Shown here one piece after another: positions 24,987 to 32,427 of a stretch of 64,000 nt of DNA. A program made the translations under genes and the position numbers. Position 1 is the stretch's first letter. Each line of letters opens with the position of its first letter. The stretch comes from Sphingomonas sp. UNC305MFCol5.2 (lineage in GTDB: Bacteria > Pseudomonadota > Alphaproteobacteria > Sphingomonadales > Sphingomonadaceae). The stretch is from contig NZ_JOOE01000001.1 in assembly GCF_000712135.1 (NCBI RefSeq), positions 1,116,001-1,180,000 of the forward strand, written 5' to 3'. A model generated the notes under the pieces. The model had not been told where the DNA came from, made no database searches, and was given only the letters and a program-made list of their open reading frames with translations.

Positions 24987-25375
24987 GCGTCGGGGGTCCA
25001 GGCCTCGTAATCGCCGGTGGAGCGCGCCCGCCGGCCACCCGCCTCGAGCGCGCCGGGCGGCCTATAGGCCAGGCGCGTGCCGGTCTGGTTGGGCTCCGGG
25101 GCTTTTTCCCACACGCGCGGCGCCGGCAGCGCCTGATCGGGCGCAGCGTCGATCTGGTGGTGAAGCCAGCTGAACCATTCGGGCGGAACGCGGCTGGCAT
25201 CGTTCGAGCCGCTATAGATCACCCAGCGACGCGTCACGCCATTGGGATCCTTGCCGCCCGCCCAATAGACGTTCCCCAGCGCATCCTCGCCTACCTTCGT
25301 CTTGCCGCGAAGGCCGAACCACGTGCCGAGGGTGGCGCCGTTCCACCAAGTGAAGGGATTCCGATTCAGGCTCAT
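24983..25375 (-). CDS. NADH:ubiquinone oxidoreductase accessory subunit, NDUFA12 family
   Basis: A 130-residue protein containing FTWWNGATLGTWFGLRGKTKVGED, RRWVIYSGSNDASRVPPEWFSWLHH and a C-terminal GDYEAWTPDA, the conserved pattern of NDUFA12 (B17.2) proteins. In alphaproteobacteria and mitochondria this subunit belongs to respiratory complex I on the matrix or cytoplasmic side. It is coupled to DUF2155 by a four-base overlap, an arrangement I recall as common in alphaproteobacteria. Its length and lack of a membrane segment fit. Confidence 0.92.
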   Translation of the reverse strand: MSLNRNPFTWWNGATLGTWFGLRGKTKVGEDALGNVYWAGGKDPNGVTRRWVIYSGSNDASRVPPEWFSWLHHQIDAAPDQALPAPRVWEKAPEPNQTGTRLAYRPPGALEAGGRRARSTGDYEAWTPDA

Positions 25376-25428
25376 GCGCGCCGATTAGCTCCGGTGGCGG
25401 ACGGAGGCAATCGAATCCGCGATGCCGT

Positions 25429-25932
25429 TCACTGCTCTCGGGTGGCCCAGCTTACCTTGTCGCCGGCGGAAATTCCCAGTTCGGCCGATTTGCCGCCGTT
25501 GATCTCGAGGACCGCGCTCACCGGCTCGCCCGATTTCAGCGGTTTCTCCGAATAGGGAACGGCGTTCGCGGCGATCGCCGCGATCGTTCCGTCGGGCCGG
25601 ATGAACAGGATGTCGAGCGGGCTCGGCGTGTTCTTCATCCAGAAGCTCGCCTCGCGCGGGCCGCCGCCCTCTGCGGGATAGGGCGCGAAGAGCATGCCGC
25701 CATCCGCGGGCAGATTGGTGCGGAACATCAACCCCCGCTCCTGCTCGGCAGCGGTGCGGGCGACCTCGACATTGAACTGCCGAGGCCCGCTTTTGGTGCG
25801 GATCGTCACTGCGACCTTGGCCGCCGCGCTCTGCTGCGGATCGGCGTTCGCGCCCGCATCGACCATGCATGCTGTGGATACGAGCAATGCCGCGGCGGCG
25901 AACGCCACCCTCACTCCACGCCTGCGAATCAT
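25429..25932 (-). CDS. DUF192 family exported protein
   Basis: A 167-residue protein with an N-terminal signal (ending near VSTACMVDAG, possibly a lipobox) and the DUF192 core: EVARTAAEQERGLMFR, ASFWMKNTPSPLDILFI, and GTIAAIAANAVPYS. Members are small secreted beta-barrel-like proteins of unknown function. The ATG at 25932 is four bases after the stop of the cold-shock gene, so the two are co-transcribed. The C-terminus (GISAGDKVSWATREQ) is complete. Confidence 0.88.
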   Translation of the reverse strand: MIRRRGVRVAFAAAALLVSTACMVDAGANADPQQSAAAKVAVTIRTKSGPRQFNVEVARTAAEQERGLMFRTNLPADGGMLFAPYPAEGGGPREASFWMKNTPSPLDILFIRPDGTIAAIAANAVPYSEKPLKSGEPVSAVLEINGGKSAELGISAGDKVSWATREQ

Positions 25933-25936
25933 TGTC

Positions 25937-26521
25937 TCAGCCGGTCCTTTCGACCGCCACAGCGAGCGGCCCTTTGTCACCTTCGACGATGCGTGCGCTC
26001 AGGGACTGGCCGGGTTCGACTTCCTCGATCCCAGCGCGACGCAACGTCTCCATATGGACGAATATATCGGCCGAGTCCGCGTCGCGCACCAGAAATCCAT
26101 AGCCCTTGAGGCGATTGAACCATTTGACGGTCACTGCCTCGAACGGCCCCGCATCGTCGATCAGCTTGACCCGATCGATGCGTTCGCATTGTCGCTTGGG
26201 CGCCTCGACCGCTTCGCTCAGGTCGATCGAGCGAATCTCCTTCGCCTGTAGCCCGCGCTGGCGTTTCACGGCGACGCATTCGACTCGCGCCCCTTCGGGC
26301 AGGCTCCGCCTGCCATGCTCCTGCAGCACGGTGAAATGAATCAGAATGTCGCCCACTGTGGCATCATCGGCAACGAGAAACCCAAACCCCCGGGTTACGT
26401 CGAACCATTTGACGACGCCGCAATAAACCTTGTCTTCCAACGCCGTTTCCGCCCCGAAACCCTCTTCCCCTGGCGGCGCGACATTTTCGTCGCGAGGCGC
26501 AAGCTGTTGTTCAGCACGCAT
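25937..26521 (-). CDS. Two-domain cold-shock protein
   Basis: A 194-residue protein with two cold-shock domains in tandem. The first starts [19 protein letters not shown], and the second starts [19 protein letters not shown], each with an RNP-1-like KxFxxxxGFGF pattern and RNP-2-like DIFVH/DILIH. The usual CspA has one 70-residue domain; two-domain versions are known in alphaproteobacteria such as Caulobacter. It should bind single-stranded RNA or DNA in the cytoplasm. The start is set at ATG 26521 with GGGG upstream; a TTG at 26566 would add 15 residues. Confidence 0.9.
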   Translation of the reverse strand: MRAEQQLAPRDENVAPPGEEGFGAETALEDKVYCGVVKWFDVTRGFGFLVADDATVGDILIHFTVLQEHGRRSLPEGARVECVAVKRQRGLQAKEIRSIDLSEAVEAPKRQCERIDRVKLIDDAGPFEAVTVKWFNRLKGYGFLVRDADSADIFVHMETLRRAGIEEVEPGQSLSARIVEGDKGPLAVAVERTG

Positions 26522-26605
26522 TATCTTGGCCCCCCAAGCGACTGCATTTAACACAGCATTTTCCAAATGTGGAATTGCTTTGTTAGAGTCCGTCTTCAGG
26601 TTTAA

Positions 26606-27154
26606 TTAGAAGCGGTCCCACGAAGGGACGATTAGCCCCTCCACGTCTTCGCCGGGCGCCATCCTGACGATCTTCCGCGAGAGGTCCAGCGCGTGTCCCG
26701 CGCGCAGCATGGCGGCCAAATGCTTCTCCTGCTGCGGCCGGTCCGCGGCTTCGCGCGCAAAGGGTCCGATCCGCTTGCGCCGGGCAAAGGCGATCGCGCT
26801 CGCTGGCGCATCCGCCTCCACGGCGGGCGCCACTGCCTCGGCGTCCTCGTTCTCGATGCCGGCGTGGCGCAGCGCCTGGGTTACGCGCCGGGCGCCCAAA
26901 CCCCTGCGCCCCATCGCGCTCGCTTTGGATTCGGCGAAGAGCCGATCGTTGACATAACCGAGATCGGCCATGCGTTGGGCCAGCCCGGCAAGGTCCGGAG
27001 CCGCTTCCCCACCCCAGCCCCGCTCGCGGATCTTTCGCCTCAGATAATCGGCCAGTCGCCCCCGTGTGGTGGCGTAGCGCTCGACATAGCGCAGCGCGAA
27101 ACGCTCCAGATCGGCGGCGTTCAGGGGAGCGAGCGGGCGCCTCGGACGGGTCAT
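26606..27154 (-). CDS. recX: RecX-family regulatory protein
   Basis: A 182-residue alpha-helical protein. The pattern RFALRYVERYATTRGRLADYLRRKI, LAQRMADLGYVNDRLFAESKASAM and GLGARRVTQALRHAG matches the three-helix repeats of RecX, which inhibits RecA filaments. Conservation is lower toward the C-terminus. The ATG at 27154 is chosen. recA is not adjacent, so the identity relies on the repeat pattern. It runs divergently from the fatty acyl-AMP ligase gene. Confidence 0.8.
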   Translation of the reverse strand: MTRPRRPLAPLNAADLERFALRYVERYATTRGRLADYLRRKIRERGWGGEAAPDLAGLAQRMADLGYVNDRLFAESKASAMGRRGLGARRVTQALRHAGIENEDAEAVAPAVEADAPASAIAFARRKRIGPFAREAADRPQQEKHLAAMLRAGHALDLSRKIVRMAPGEDVEGLIVPSWDRF

Positions 27155-27311
27155 GCGCCATGATTGTGCCACAGTAGCAACCGATTTTGAACGCCAGTGC
27201 GTAGCAGAGCCGTCCGCTGGTATGCGTTGTGGGGGCACAACGGCTCTGTCAGCTCACAGGGGCACGAGACAAAGAATGGTATTGGACGAAACGGGATCGC
27301 ACCAGGGTATC

Positions 27312-29048
27312 ATGGAGACGGGAAAACCCGTTCCTACCCCCACCGACGATAGTCACCCCCGCCGCCTCGCGGACTTCGCCACGCTCGGCGAGGCGCTGGA
27401 TTATGCGGCGGAGGGCGTTCGCGGGCTGAACTTCCACGACGCTCGCGGCAATCTGACGCGGCCTTATCCCTTCTCGGAATTGCGCCACGACGCGCTGGCC
27501 CAGGCGCATCGCCTGATCGCCGCAGGGGTGAAGCCCGAGGACCGGATCGCGCTGATCGCCGAGACCGGCACCGAATTCGCCTCGTTGTTCTTCGGCGTGA
27601 TCTATGCCGGCGCCTGGCCGGTGCCGCTGCCGCTGCCGACCAGCTTCGGCGGCGCGCAATCCTATATCGATCAGCTTCGCGTCCAGCTCGAAAGCTGCGA
27701 CCCGTCGATGCTCATCTTCCCGCCCGAGATCGGCGCGATGTGCGCGGAAGCGGCGCGGATCACTGGCGTACAGGGCGTGGACTGGTCTGAATTCGGCAAG
27801 CGCGCGGCTCCCGAGGTCGCGCTGCCCCAGGCTGACACCAATGATATCGCATATCTGCAATATTCGAGCGGCTCGACTCGGTTTCCGCACGGCGTCGCGA
27901 TCACGCACCATGCGCTGCTCAACAATCTCTCGGCGCATAGCCACGGCATGCAGCTCCAGGACCATGACCGCTGCGTCTCGTGGCTGCCCTGGTATCACGA
28001 CATGGGGCTGGTCGGCTGCTTCCTCTCGGTCGTCGCCAACCAAGTCTCGACCGATTATCTCAAGACCGAGGATTTCGCTCGGCGGCCGCTGGCGTGGCTC
28101 GATCTGATCAGCCGCAATCAGGGTACCACGCTCTCTTATTCGCCAACCTTCGGCTACGACATCTGCGCGCGCCGCATGTCTTCGCAGACCAAGGCGAGCG
28201 ACCGCTTCGATCTGTCGCGCTGGCGCGTGGCGGGCAACGGCGCCGACATGATCCGCCCCGACGTGATGCAGTCGTTCGTCGACGCCTTCGCCGATGCCGG
28301 GTTCAAGGCCAGCGCCTTCCTCCCCAGCTACGGCCTCGCCGAGGCGACGCTGGCGGTGTCGATCATGCCTCCGGGCGAAGGCATCGTCGTCGAACTGGTC
28401 GAGGAAACCCAGCTCTCCGGCGGCGACGTCGCACGCGAGGATCGGCCGCAGCGCTTCCGTGCGATCGTCAATTGCGGCAAGCCGGTGAAGGACATGGAAG
28501 TCCAGATCCGCGAGGAAGACGGCACGCCGCTGCCCGAAAAGGCGATCGGCAAGGTCTGGTGCCGCGGCCCTTCGGTGATGGTCGGCTATTTCCGCGATCC
28601 CGAATCGACTGCCGCATGCATGGCCGATGGCTGGCTCGACACCGGCGACATGGGCTATATTTCAGAGGGTTACGTCTATATCGTCGGCCGGGCGAAGGAC
28701 ATGATCATCGTCAATGGCCGCAACCACTGGCCGCAGGATATCGAGTGGGCGGTCGAGCAATTGCCCGGCTTCAAGCAGGGCGACATCGCCGCCTTCGCCA
28801 TCACCACGCCCGGCGGCGAAGAGACCCCCGCAGTGCTCGTGCAGTGCCGCACTTCGGACGAGAAAGAGCGCATTCGCCTGCGCGACGAGATTCGCGAGCG
28901 GGTGCGTTCGGTTACCGGCATGAACTGCGTGATCGAGCTCGTGCCGCCGCGCACGCTGCCGCGCACCAGTTCGGGCAAGCTCAGCCGCGCCAAGGCGCGC
29001 AACCTCTATCTCAACGGCGAGATCAAGCCTTACGATCTCGCGGCGTGA
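27312..29048 (+). CDS. Fatty acyl-AMP ligase (FAAL)
   Basis: A 578-residue ANL-superfamily enzyme. Motifs are LQYSSGSTRFPHGVAITH (ATP P-loop-like), CVSWLPWYHDMGLVG, LSYSPTFGYDIC, LPSYGLAEATLAVS, NCGKPVKDMEVQI, WLDTGDMGY and GRAKDMIIVNGRNHWPQDIE. The LPxYGxAEATLAVS and GRNxxPQDIE versions are typical of FAALs, which make acyl-adenylates for transfer to a carrier rather than CoA. No polyketide synthase or carrier gene is nearby. The ATG at 27312 has AGGG about seven bases upstream; ATG 27276 is possible. Confidence 0.88.
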   Translation: METGKPVPTPTDDSHPRRLADFATLGEALDYAAEGVRGLNFHDARGNLTRPYPFSELRHDALAQAHRLIAAGVKPEDRIALIAETGTEFASLFFGVIYAGAWPVPLPLPTSFGGAQSYIDQLRVQLESCDPSMLIFPPEIGAMCAEAARITGVQGVDWSEFGKRAAPEVALPQADTNDIAYLQYSSGSTRFPHGVAITHHALLNNLSAHSHGMQLQDHDRCVSWLPWYHDMGLVGCFLSVVANQVSTDYLKTEDFARRPLAWLDLISRNQGTTLSYSPTFGYDICARRMSSQTKASDRFDLSRWRVAGNGADMIRPDVMQSFVDAFADAGFKASAFLPSYGLAEATLAVSIMPPGEGIVVELVEETQLSGGDVAREDRPQRFRAIVNCGKPVKDMEVQIREEDGTPLPEKAIGKVWCRGPSVMVGYFRDPESTAACMADGWLDTGDMGYISEGYVYIVGRAKDMIIVNGRNHWPQDIEWAVEQLPGFKQGDIAAFAITTPGGEETPAVLVQCRTSDEKERIRLRDEIRERVRSVTGMNCVIELVPPRTLPRTSSGKLSRAKARNLYLNGEIKPYDLAA

Positions 29049-29059
29049 AAACGGGCTTG

Positions 29060-29116
29060 GGCGGATCGGCAATCCGGTCCGCCCCGCCACGCCCGGCTTT
29101 CAGCAAAGCCGGCTTG
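29060..29116 (+). terminator. Tandem hairpins after the FAAL gene
   Basis: GGGCGGA (about 29060) pairs with TCCGCCC, and a second stem CCGGCTTT/AAAGCCGG follows near 29094-29113. There is no long T-run, so the termination is uncertain. Confidence 0.45.
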
Positions 29117-29188
29117 CGCACGTAAATTTCCTCCGTTTCGCCAGCAAATCTAACTTCTCGCTAACCCTCTCTGGGCTATTCCCGTCCG

Positions 29189-31546
29189 GTGACCAGCCAG
29201 ACGATTTCTCAATTTGCCCGGCCGCGCATCGACGCGCGTGCGCTTCTTGGTCTCTACGATCCCGCTGATGCCATCGATTGGGGACCGATTCGGGCCGCAC
29301 AGCTCCATGCCGGCAGCCAGCTCGCTTTGTTCATGCTCACCGCGAACCTCGTCGGTGCGTCGCTCGTCACGATGCTGCTCGCGCCGCGCATACCGTTGTG
29401 GCAGCTGGCGAGCTGGGGCGCGCTCGTCGCCGCTGTCGGCTGCGCGATCGTCTTCCGTCGTCTCTCGAAACGCCACCGATCGGCCGTCACCGCGTCGCTA
29501 AAGGACGTCCGGGACACCTTGCTGGACGGCATATCGCTCGGCGCGGTCTGGTCGATCCCGCCGCTCGCGTTCGGTCATGCCGCCGACGCCGGCATGGCGC
29601 TCGGCCTGTGGGTCATCATTTCGTTGCTGATGACCGCCTCCGCAGTCGCCATGGCGGCGCTGCCGCTCGCCACCATCGCCTTCGTCACCATCGTTGGCGC
29701 TTCGGTCACGACGATGCTCGCATTGGTCGCCGCGCCCGTGCTCGCGGCCGCGGCTTCCCTGTTCACCGTGCTGCTGGTGATCGCCACCTTCGGGCGCGGC
29801 CGCGCGCTGGTGGTCAACCGCGCCAACGAGCTGGCGCTCGCCGAGCGCGACGAGACCGTGAGCCTGTTGCTGCGCGAATTCGAGGATTCGGGCTCCGACT
29901 GGTTGTGGGAGATCGACGCGCAACGCCGCGTGGCCCGCGCCAATCCGCGTTTCGCCGTCTCGCTCGGCGCCGACCCCAAGACGATCAACGGCACGCCGTT
30001 CCTGCAGATCCTCGCCGGTCCCACCTGGGAAGCGGGCAATTTCGCGCCCGCGCTGCGCGATCTCGCCGAGAAGCTCAAGGGGCGTGAGGCGTTCCGCGAT
30101 CTGCTGCTCCCGGTCTATGTCGCTCAGGAAGAGCGTTGGTGGGAGATGTCCGCCAGCCCGCGCTATGACGAGCGCGGCGCGTTCATCGGCTTCCGCGGCG
30201 TCGGCTCGGACGTCACCGAGGCGCGCAAATCCGCGGACAAGATCAATCACATGGCGCGCTACGACACGCTGACCGGGCTGCCAAACCGGCTGCTGATCAA
30301 CGAGTCGCTGGCGCGCGCGATGGCCGATGCCGAAAAATGGGGATCGCGCTGCGCCTTCATGATGATCGATCTCGATCGCTTCAAGGCAGTCAACGACACG
30401 CTCGGCCACCCGGTCGGCGATCGCCTGCTCGGCCGGGTTTCCGAACGCCTCAAGCTGCTGATGACCGAGAACGAGATGATCGGCCGACTCGGCGGCGACG
30501 AGTTCGCCGTGGTCGTCCGTGACGCGACCGATACCCATCGCGTCGAGCAGCTCGCCCAGACGATCATCGATTCGCTCTCCCGCCCCTATGAGGTCGATCA
30601 GCATACGCTCTATATCGGTGCTTCGGTGGGTCTCGCGGTCGGCCCGCGCGACGGGCGCAGCGCCGAGATGCTGATCCGCTCGGCCGACCTCGCGCTCTAT
30701 CGCTCCAAGGATGCCGGCGGCGGCGCGTTCCACGCCTACGAGCCCCAGCTCCACATGGCTGCCGAGGAACGCCGCGTGCTCGAGATCGCGCTGCGTAACG
30801 CCGTCGAACAAGGCGAGATGCATCTCAACTACCAGCCGGTAGTCAACGCCGAGAGTGGCCAGCTCACGGGCTTCGAAGCGCTGCTGCGCTGGACTCACCC
30901 CGAATTCGGCAACGTCTCGCCCGCGAAATTCGTGCCGCTTGCCGAGGAAGCCCGGCTGATCGCTCCCATCGGCGAATGGGTATTGCGCACCGCGTGCGAC
31001 GAAGCGGCGCGTTGGGACTTCCCCGCCCGCATCGCGGTCAATGTCAGCCCCGAGCAGCTCCACAATCCCGCCTTTGTCGGCATCGTCGCGCAGGCGCTGG
31101 CCCAATCCGGCCTGCCCTCCGACCGGCTCGAACTCGAAGTCACCGAGAGCGTGTTCATGCGCGAAGGCACGGTGGCGATCGAAGTGCTCGAAAAGATCCT
31201 CGATCTGGGCGTGCGGCTGAGCCTCGACGATTTCGGGACCGGCTATTCGTCGCTGGGCTATCTCGCCCACACGCGCTTCAGCTCGATCAAGATCGATCGC
31301 AGCTTCGTGCAGGGCGCATCGAAAGGCACCAAGGAAGCGATCGCCATCATTCGCGCGGTGGTGGCGCTCGCCGACAGCCTCGGCATGGCCACGACCGCCG
31401 AGGGCGTCGAGACCGAGGAAGAGCACCTCATGGTCCAGCAACTGGGCTGCACGAAGGTCCAGGGCTATTATTTCGGGCGCCCCCTTCCGGTCCACGAGGC
31501 CCGTGCGCTGGCGATGCGCCCGATCGGCGACAGCGCTGCGGCGTGA
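29189..31546 (+). CDS. Membrane-bound GGDEF-EAL c-di-GMP enzyme with PAS domain
   Basis: A 785-residue protein: about five or six N-terminal membrane segments (residues 40-215), a PAS-like domain (about 230-350; DSGSDWLWEIDAQRRV), a GGDEF domain (about 360-520) and a C-terminal EAL domain (about 535-780). The GGDEF active site is intact. The I-site RxxD is replaced by TxxE, so product inhibition is probably lost. EAL motifs are present (FEALLRW, DDFGTGYSSL, KIDRSFV, AEGVE), so both synthesis and breakdown of c-di-GMP are possible. The start is a GTG. Its signal is unknown. Confidence 0.93.
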   Translation: MTSQTISQFARPRIDARALLGLYDPADAIDWGPIRAAQLHAGSQLALFMLTANLVGASLVTMLLAPRIPLWQLASWGALVAAVGCAIVFRRLSKRHRSAVTASLKDVRDTLLDGISLGAVWSIPPLAFGHAADAGMALGLWVIISLLMTASAVAMAALPLATIAFVTIVGASVTTMLALVAAPVLAAAASLFTVLLVIATFGRGRALVVNRANELALAERDETVSLLLREFEDSGSDWLWEIDAQRRVARANPRFAVSLGADPKTINGTPFLQILAGPTWEAGNFAPALRDLAEKLKGREAFRDLLLPVYVAQEERWWEMSASPRYDERGAFIGFRGVGSDVTEARKSADKINHMARYDTLTGLPNRLLINESLARAMADAEKWGSRCAFMMIDLDRFKAVNDTLGHPVGDRLLGRVSERLKLLMTENEMIGRLGGDEFAVVVRDATDTHRVEQLAQTIIDSLSRPYEVDQHTLYIGASVGLAVGPRDGRSAEMLIRSADLALYRSKDAGGGAFHAYEPQLHMAAEERRVLEIALRNAVEQGEMHLNYQPVVNAESGQLTGFEALLRWTHPEFGNVSPAKFVPLAEEARLIAPIGEWVLRTACDEAARWDFPARIAVNVSPEQLHNPAFVGIVAQALAQSGLPSDRLELEVTESVFMREGTVAIEVLEKILDLGVRLSLDDFGTGYSSLGYLAHTRFSSIKIDRSFVQGASKGTKEAIAIIRAVVALADSLGMATTAEGVETEEEHLMVQQLGCTKVQGYYFGRPLPVHEARALAMRPIGDSAAA

Positions 31547-31552
31547 CAAGTC

Positions 31553-31581
31553 TTGCTAGCGCCGCAACGGCCCGCTAAGGG
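31553..31581 (+). promoter_or_regulatory. Promoter of tRNA-Trp
   Basis: TTGCTA (31553-31558), a 17-base spacer and TAAGGG (31576-31581) lie 12 bases upstream of the tRNA 5' end. The spacing is ideal; the -10 is weak. Confidence 0.6.
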
Positions 31582-31593
31582 CTGCGGCCGCAC

Positions 31594-31670
31594 AGGGGCG
31601 TAGCTCAGCTGGTTAGAGCGTCGGTCTCCAAAACCGAAGGCCCTCGGTTCGAATCCGAGCGCCCCTGCCA
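31594..31670 (+). tRNA. tRNA-Trp (anticodon CCA)
   Basis: The 77 bases fold as a complete tRNA. The acceptor stem pairs AGGGGCG with CGCCCCT, the anticodon stem-loop TCGGT-CTCCAAA-ACCGA gives anticodon CCA, the T arm has GGTTCGAATCC, and the 3' CCA is encoded. In several alphaproteobacteria this tRNA lies directly before secE; here secE is about 8.6 kb downstream. Confidence 0.97.
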
Positions 31671-31984
31671 TTTCGCCGATTTCGCCCTTCCCGCGAAGGC
31701 CCCGGCAGCTACGACAAGCTAGATGATCCCGAAACCGATCCACCGTTCGACATGGCGGCTGAAGCCGCGTTGCGCGCGGAATCAAGCGGAATCAATCCGC
31801 GAATTGCTGCGCCACGGCGTTCCTCAAATGGAGGCACAGCCGGATTGCGGCTTGCGTGATGAGACTTTACAACATATCAAATACGCTGCACTGCACCCTG
31901 AACTGAGACCGGTTCCGTTTGACTCGCATCCCTTCTCTCCACCGAGCCGATAAGGCTCTTGCCGCAGGTCGGCCGCAGGGGAAT
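31671..31984. other. Intergenic stretch with a possible Zur half-site
   Basis: No convincing gene is seen. The sequence 31863-31878, read on the minus strand, is GATATGTTGTAAAGTC. It matches one half of the alphaproteobacterial Zur palindrome (GATATGTTATAAC...) but not the other half. It lies about 110 bases before the putative zinc locus, which makes it worth testing. Confidence 0.3.
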
Positions 31985-32341
31985 ATGCGCCCGGCGAAGC
32001 AGTTCGCCGTGCTTTTCGCGTTGCTGCTCGCGCTTCTTTGGCAGAGCGTTCTCACCCAGGCGCATCAGCACCGATCGGTCGGGCTCGGCACCTCGCAGTC
32101 CGAGCGCAGCATTGCGAACAAGAGCGGGCGCAATGATTCCGCGCCCGATTCACCCGCAAATTGTCCGATTTGCCTCGAAACGGCGAATCTTGGTCCGGCG
32201 CTGTTGCCGACACCGGCTACTATCGCGCCGCCCGCCGCGCCCGCCTTCTTCATCGCCGCGTTCCGGCCGCGACAGTTTCAACGCTCGAGCCGGTCGCATG
32301 TCTGGCAGAGCCGGGCGCCACCCCACCAGCTTCAGGCCTGA
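31985..32341 (+). CDS. Small secreted protein, DUF2946-like
   Basis: A 118-residue protein with a signal peptide (cleavage near TQAHQH), a His-containing segment and the pair ANCPICLE, which recalls the CPxC motif of DUF2946 proteins often found before outer-membrane metal receptors. A Pro/Ala-rich hydrophobic segment follows. The ATG at 31985 has AGGGG about six bases upstream. The CxxC and His residues would fit periplasmic metal handling. The similarity is to motif and context only. Confidence 0.6.
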   Translation: MRPAKQFAVLFALLLALLWQSVLTQAHQHRSVGLGTSQSERSIANKSGRNDSAPDSPANCPICLETANLGPALLPTPATIAPPAAPAFFIAAFRPRQFQRSSRSHVWQSRAPPHQLQA

Positions 32342-32427
32342 GGATGCCCTGACGGGTGCGCGCATCGTCGCGCGTACCCGCATGCGGCACCTCCGAGAAA
32401 ACTGACAAGGTTCCTGGAGTTGAACAA

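Noticed and set aside
31723..31953. 76-codon open frame downstream of tRNA-Trp
   Set aside because: Composition and sequence do not look coding, no family pattern, no ribosome site.
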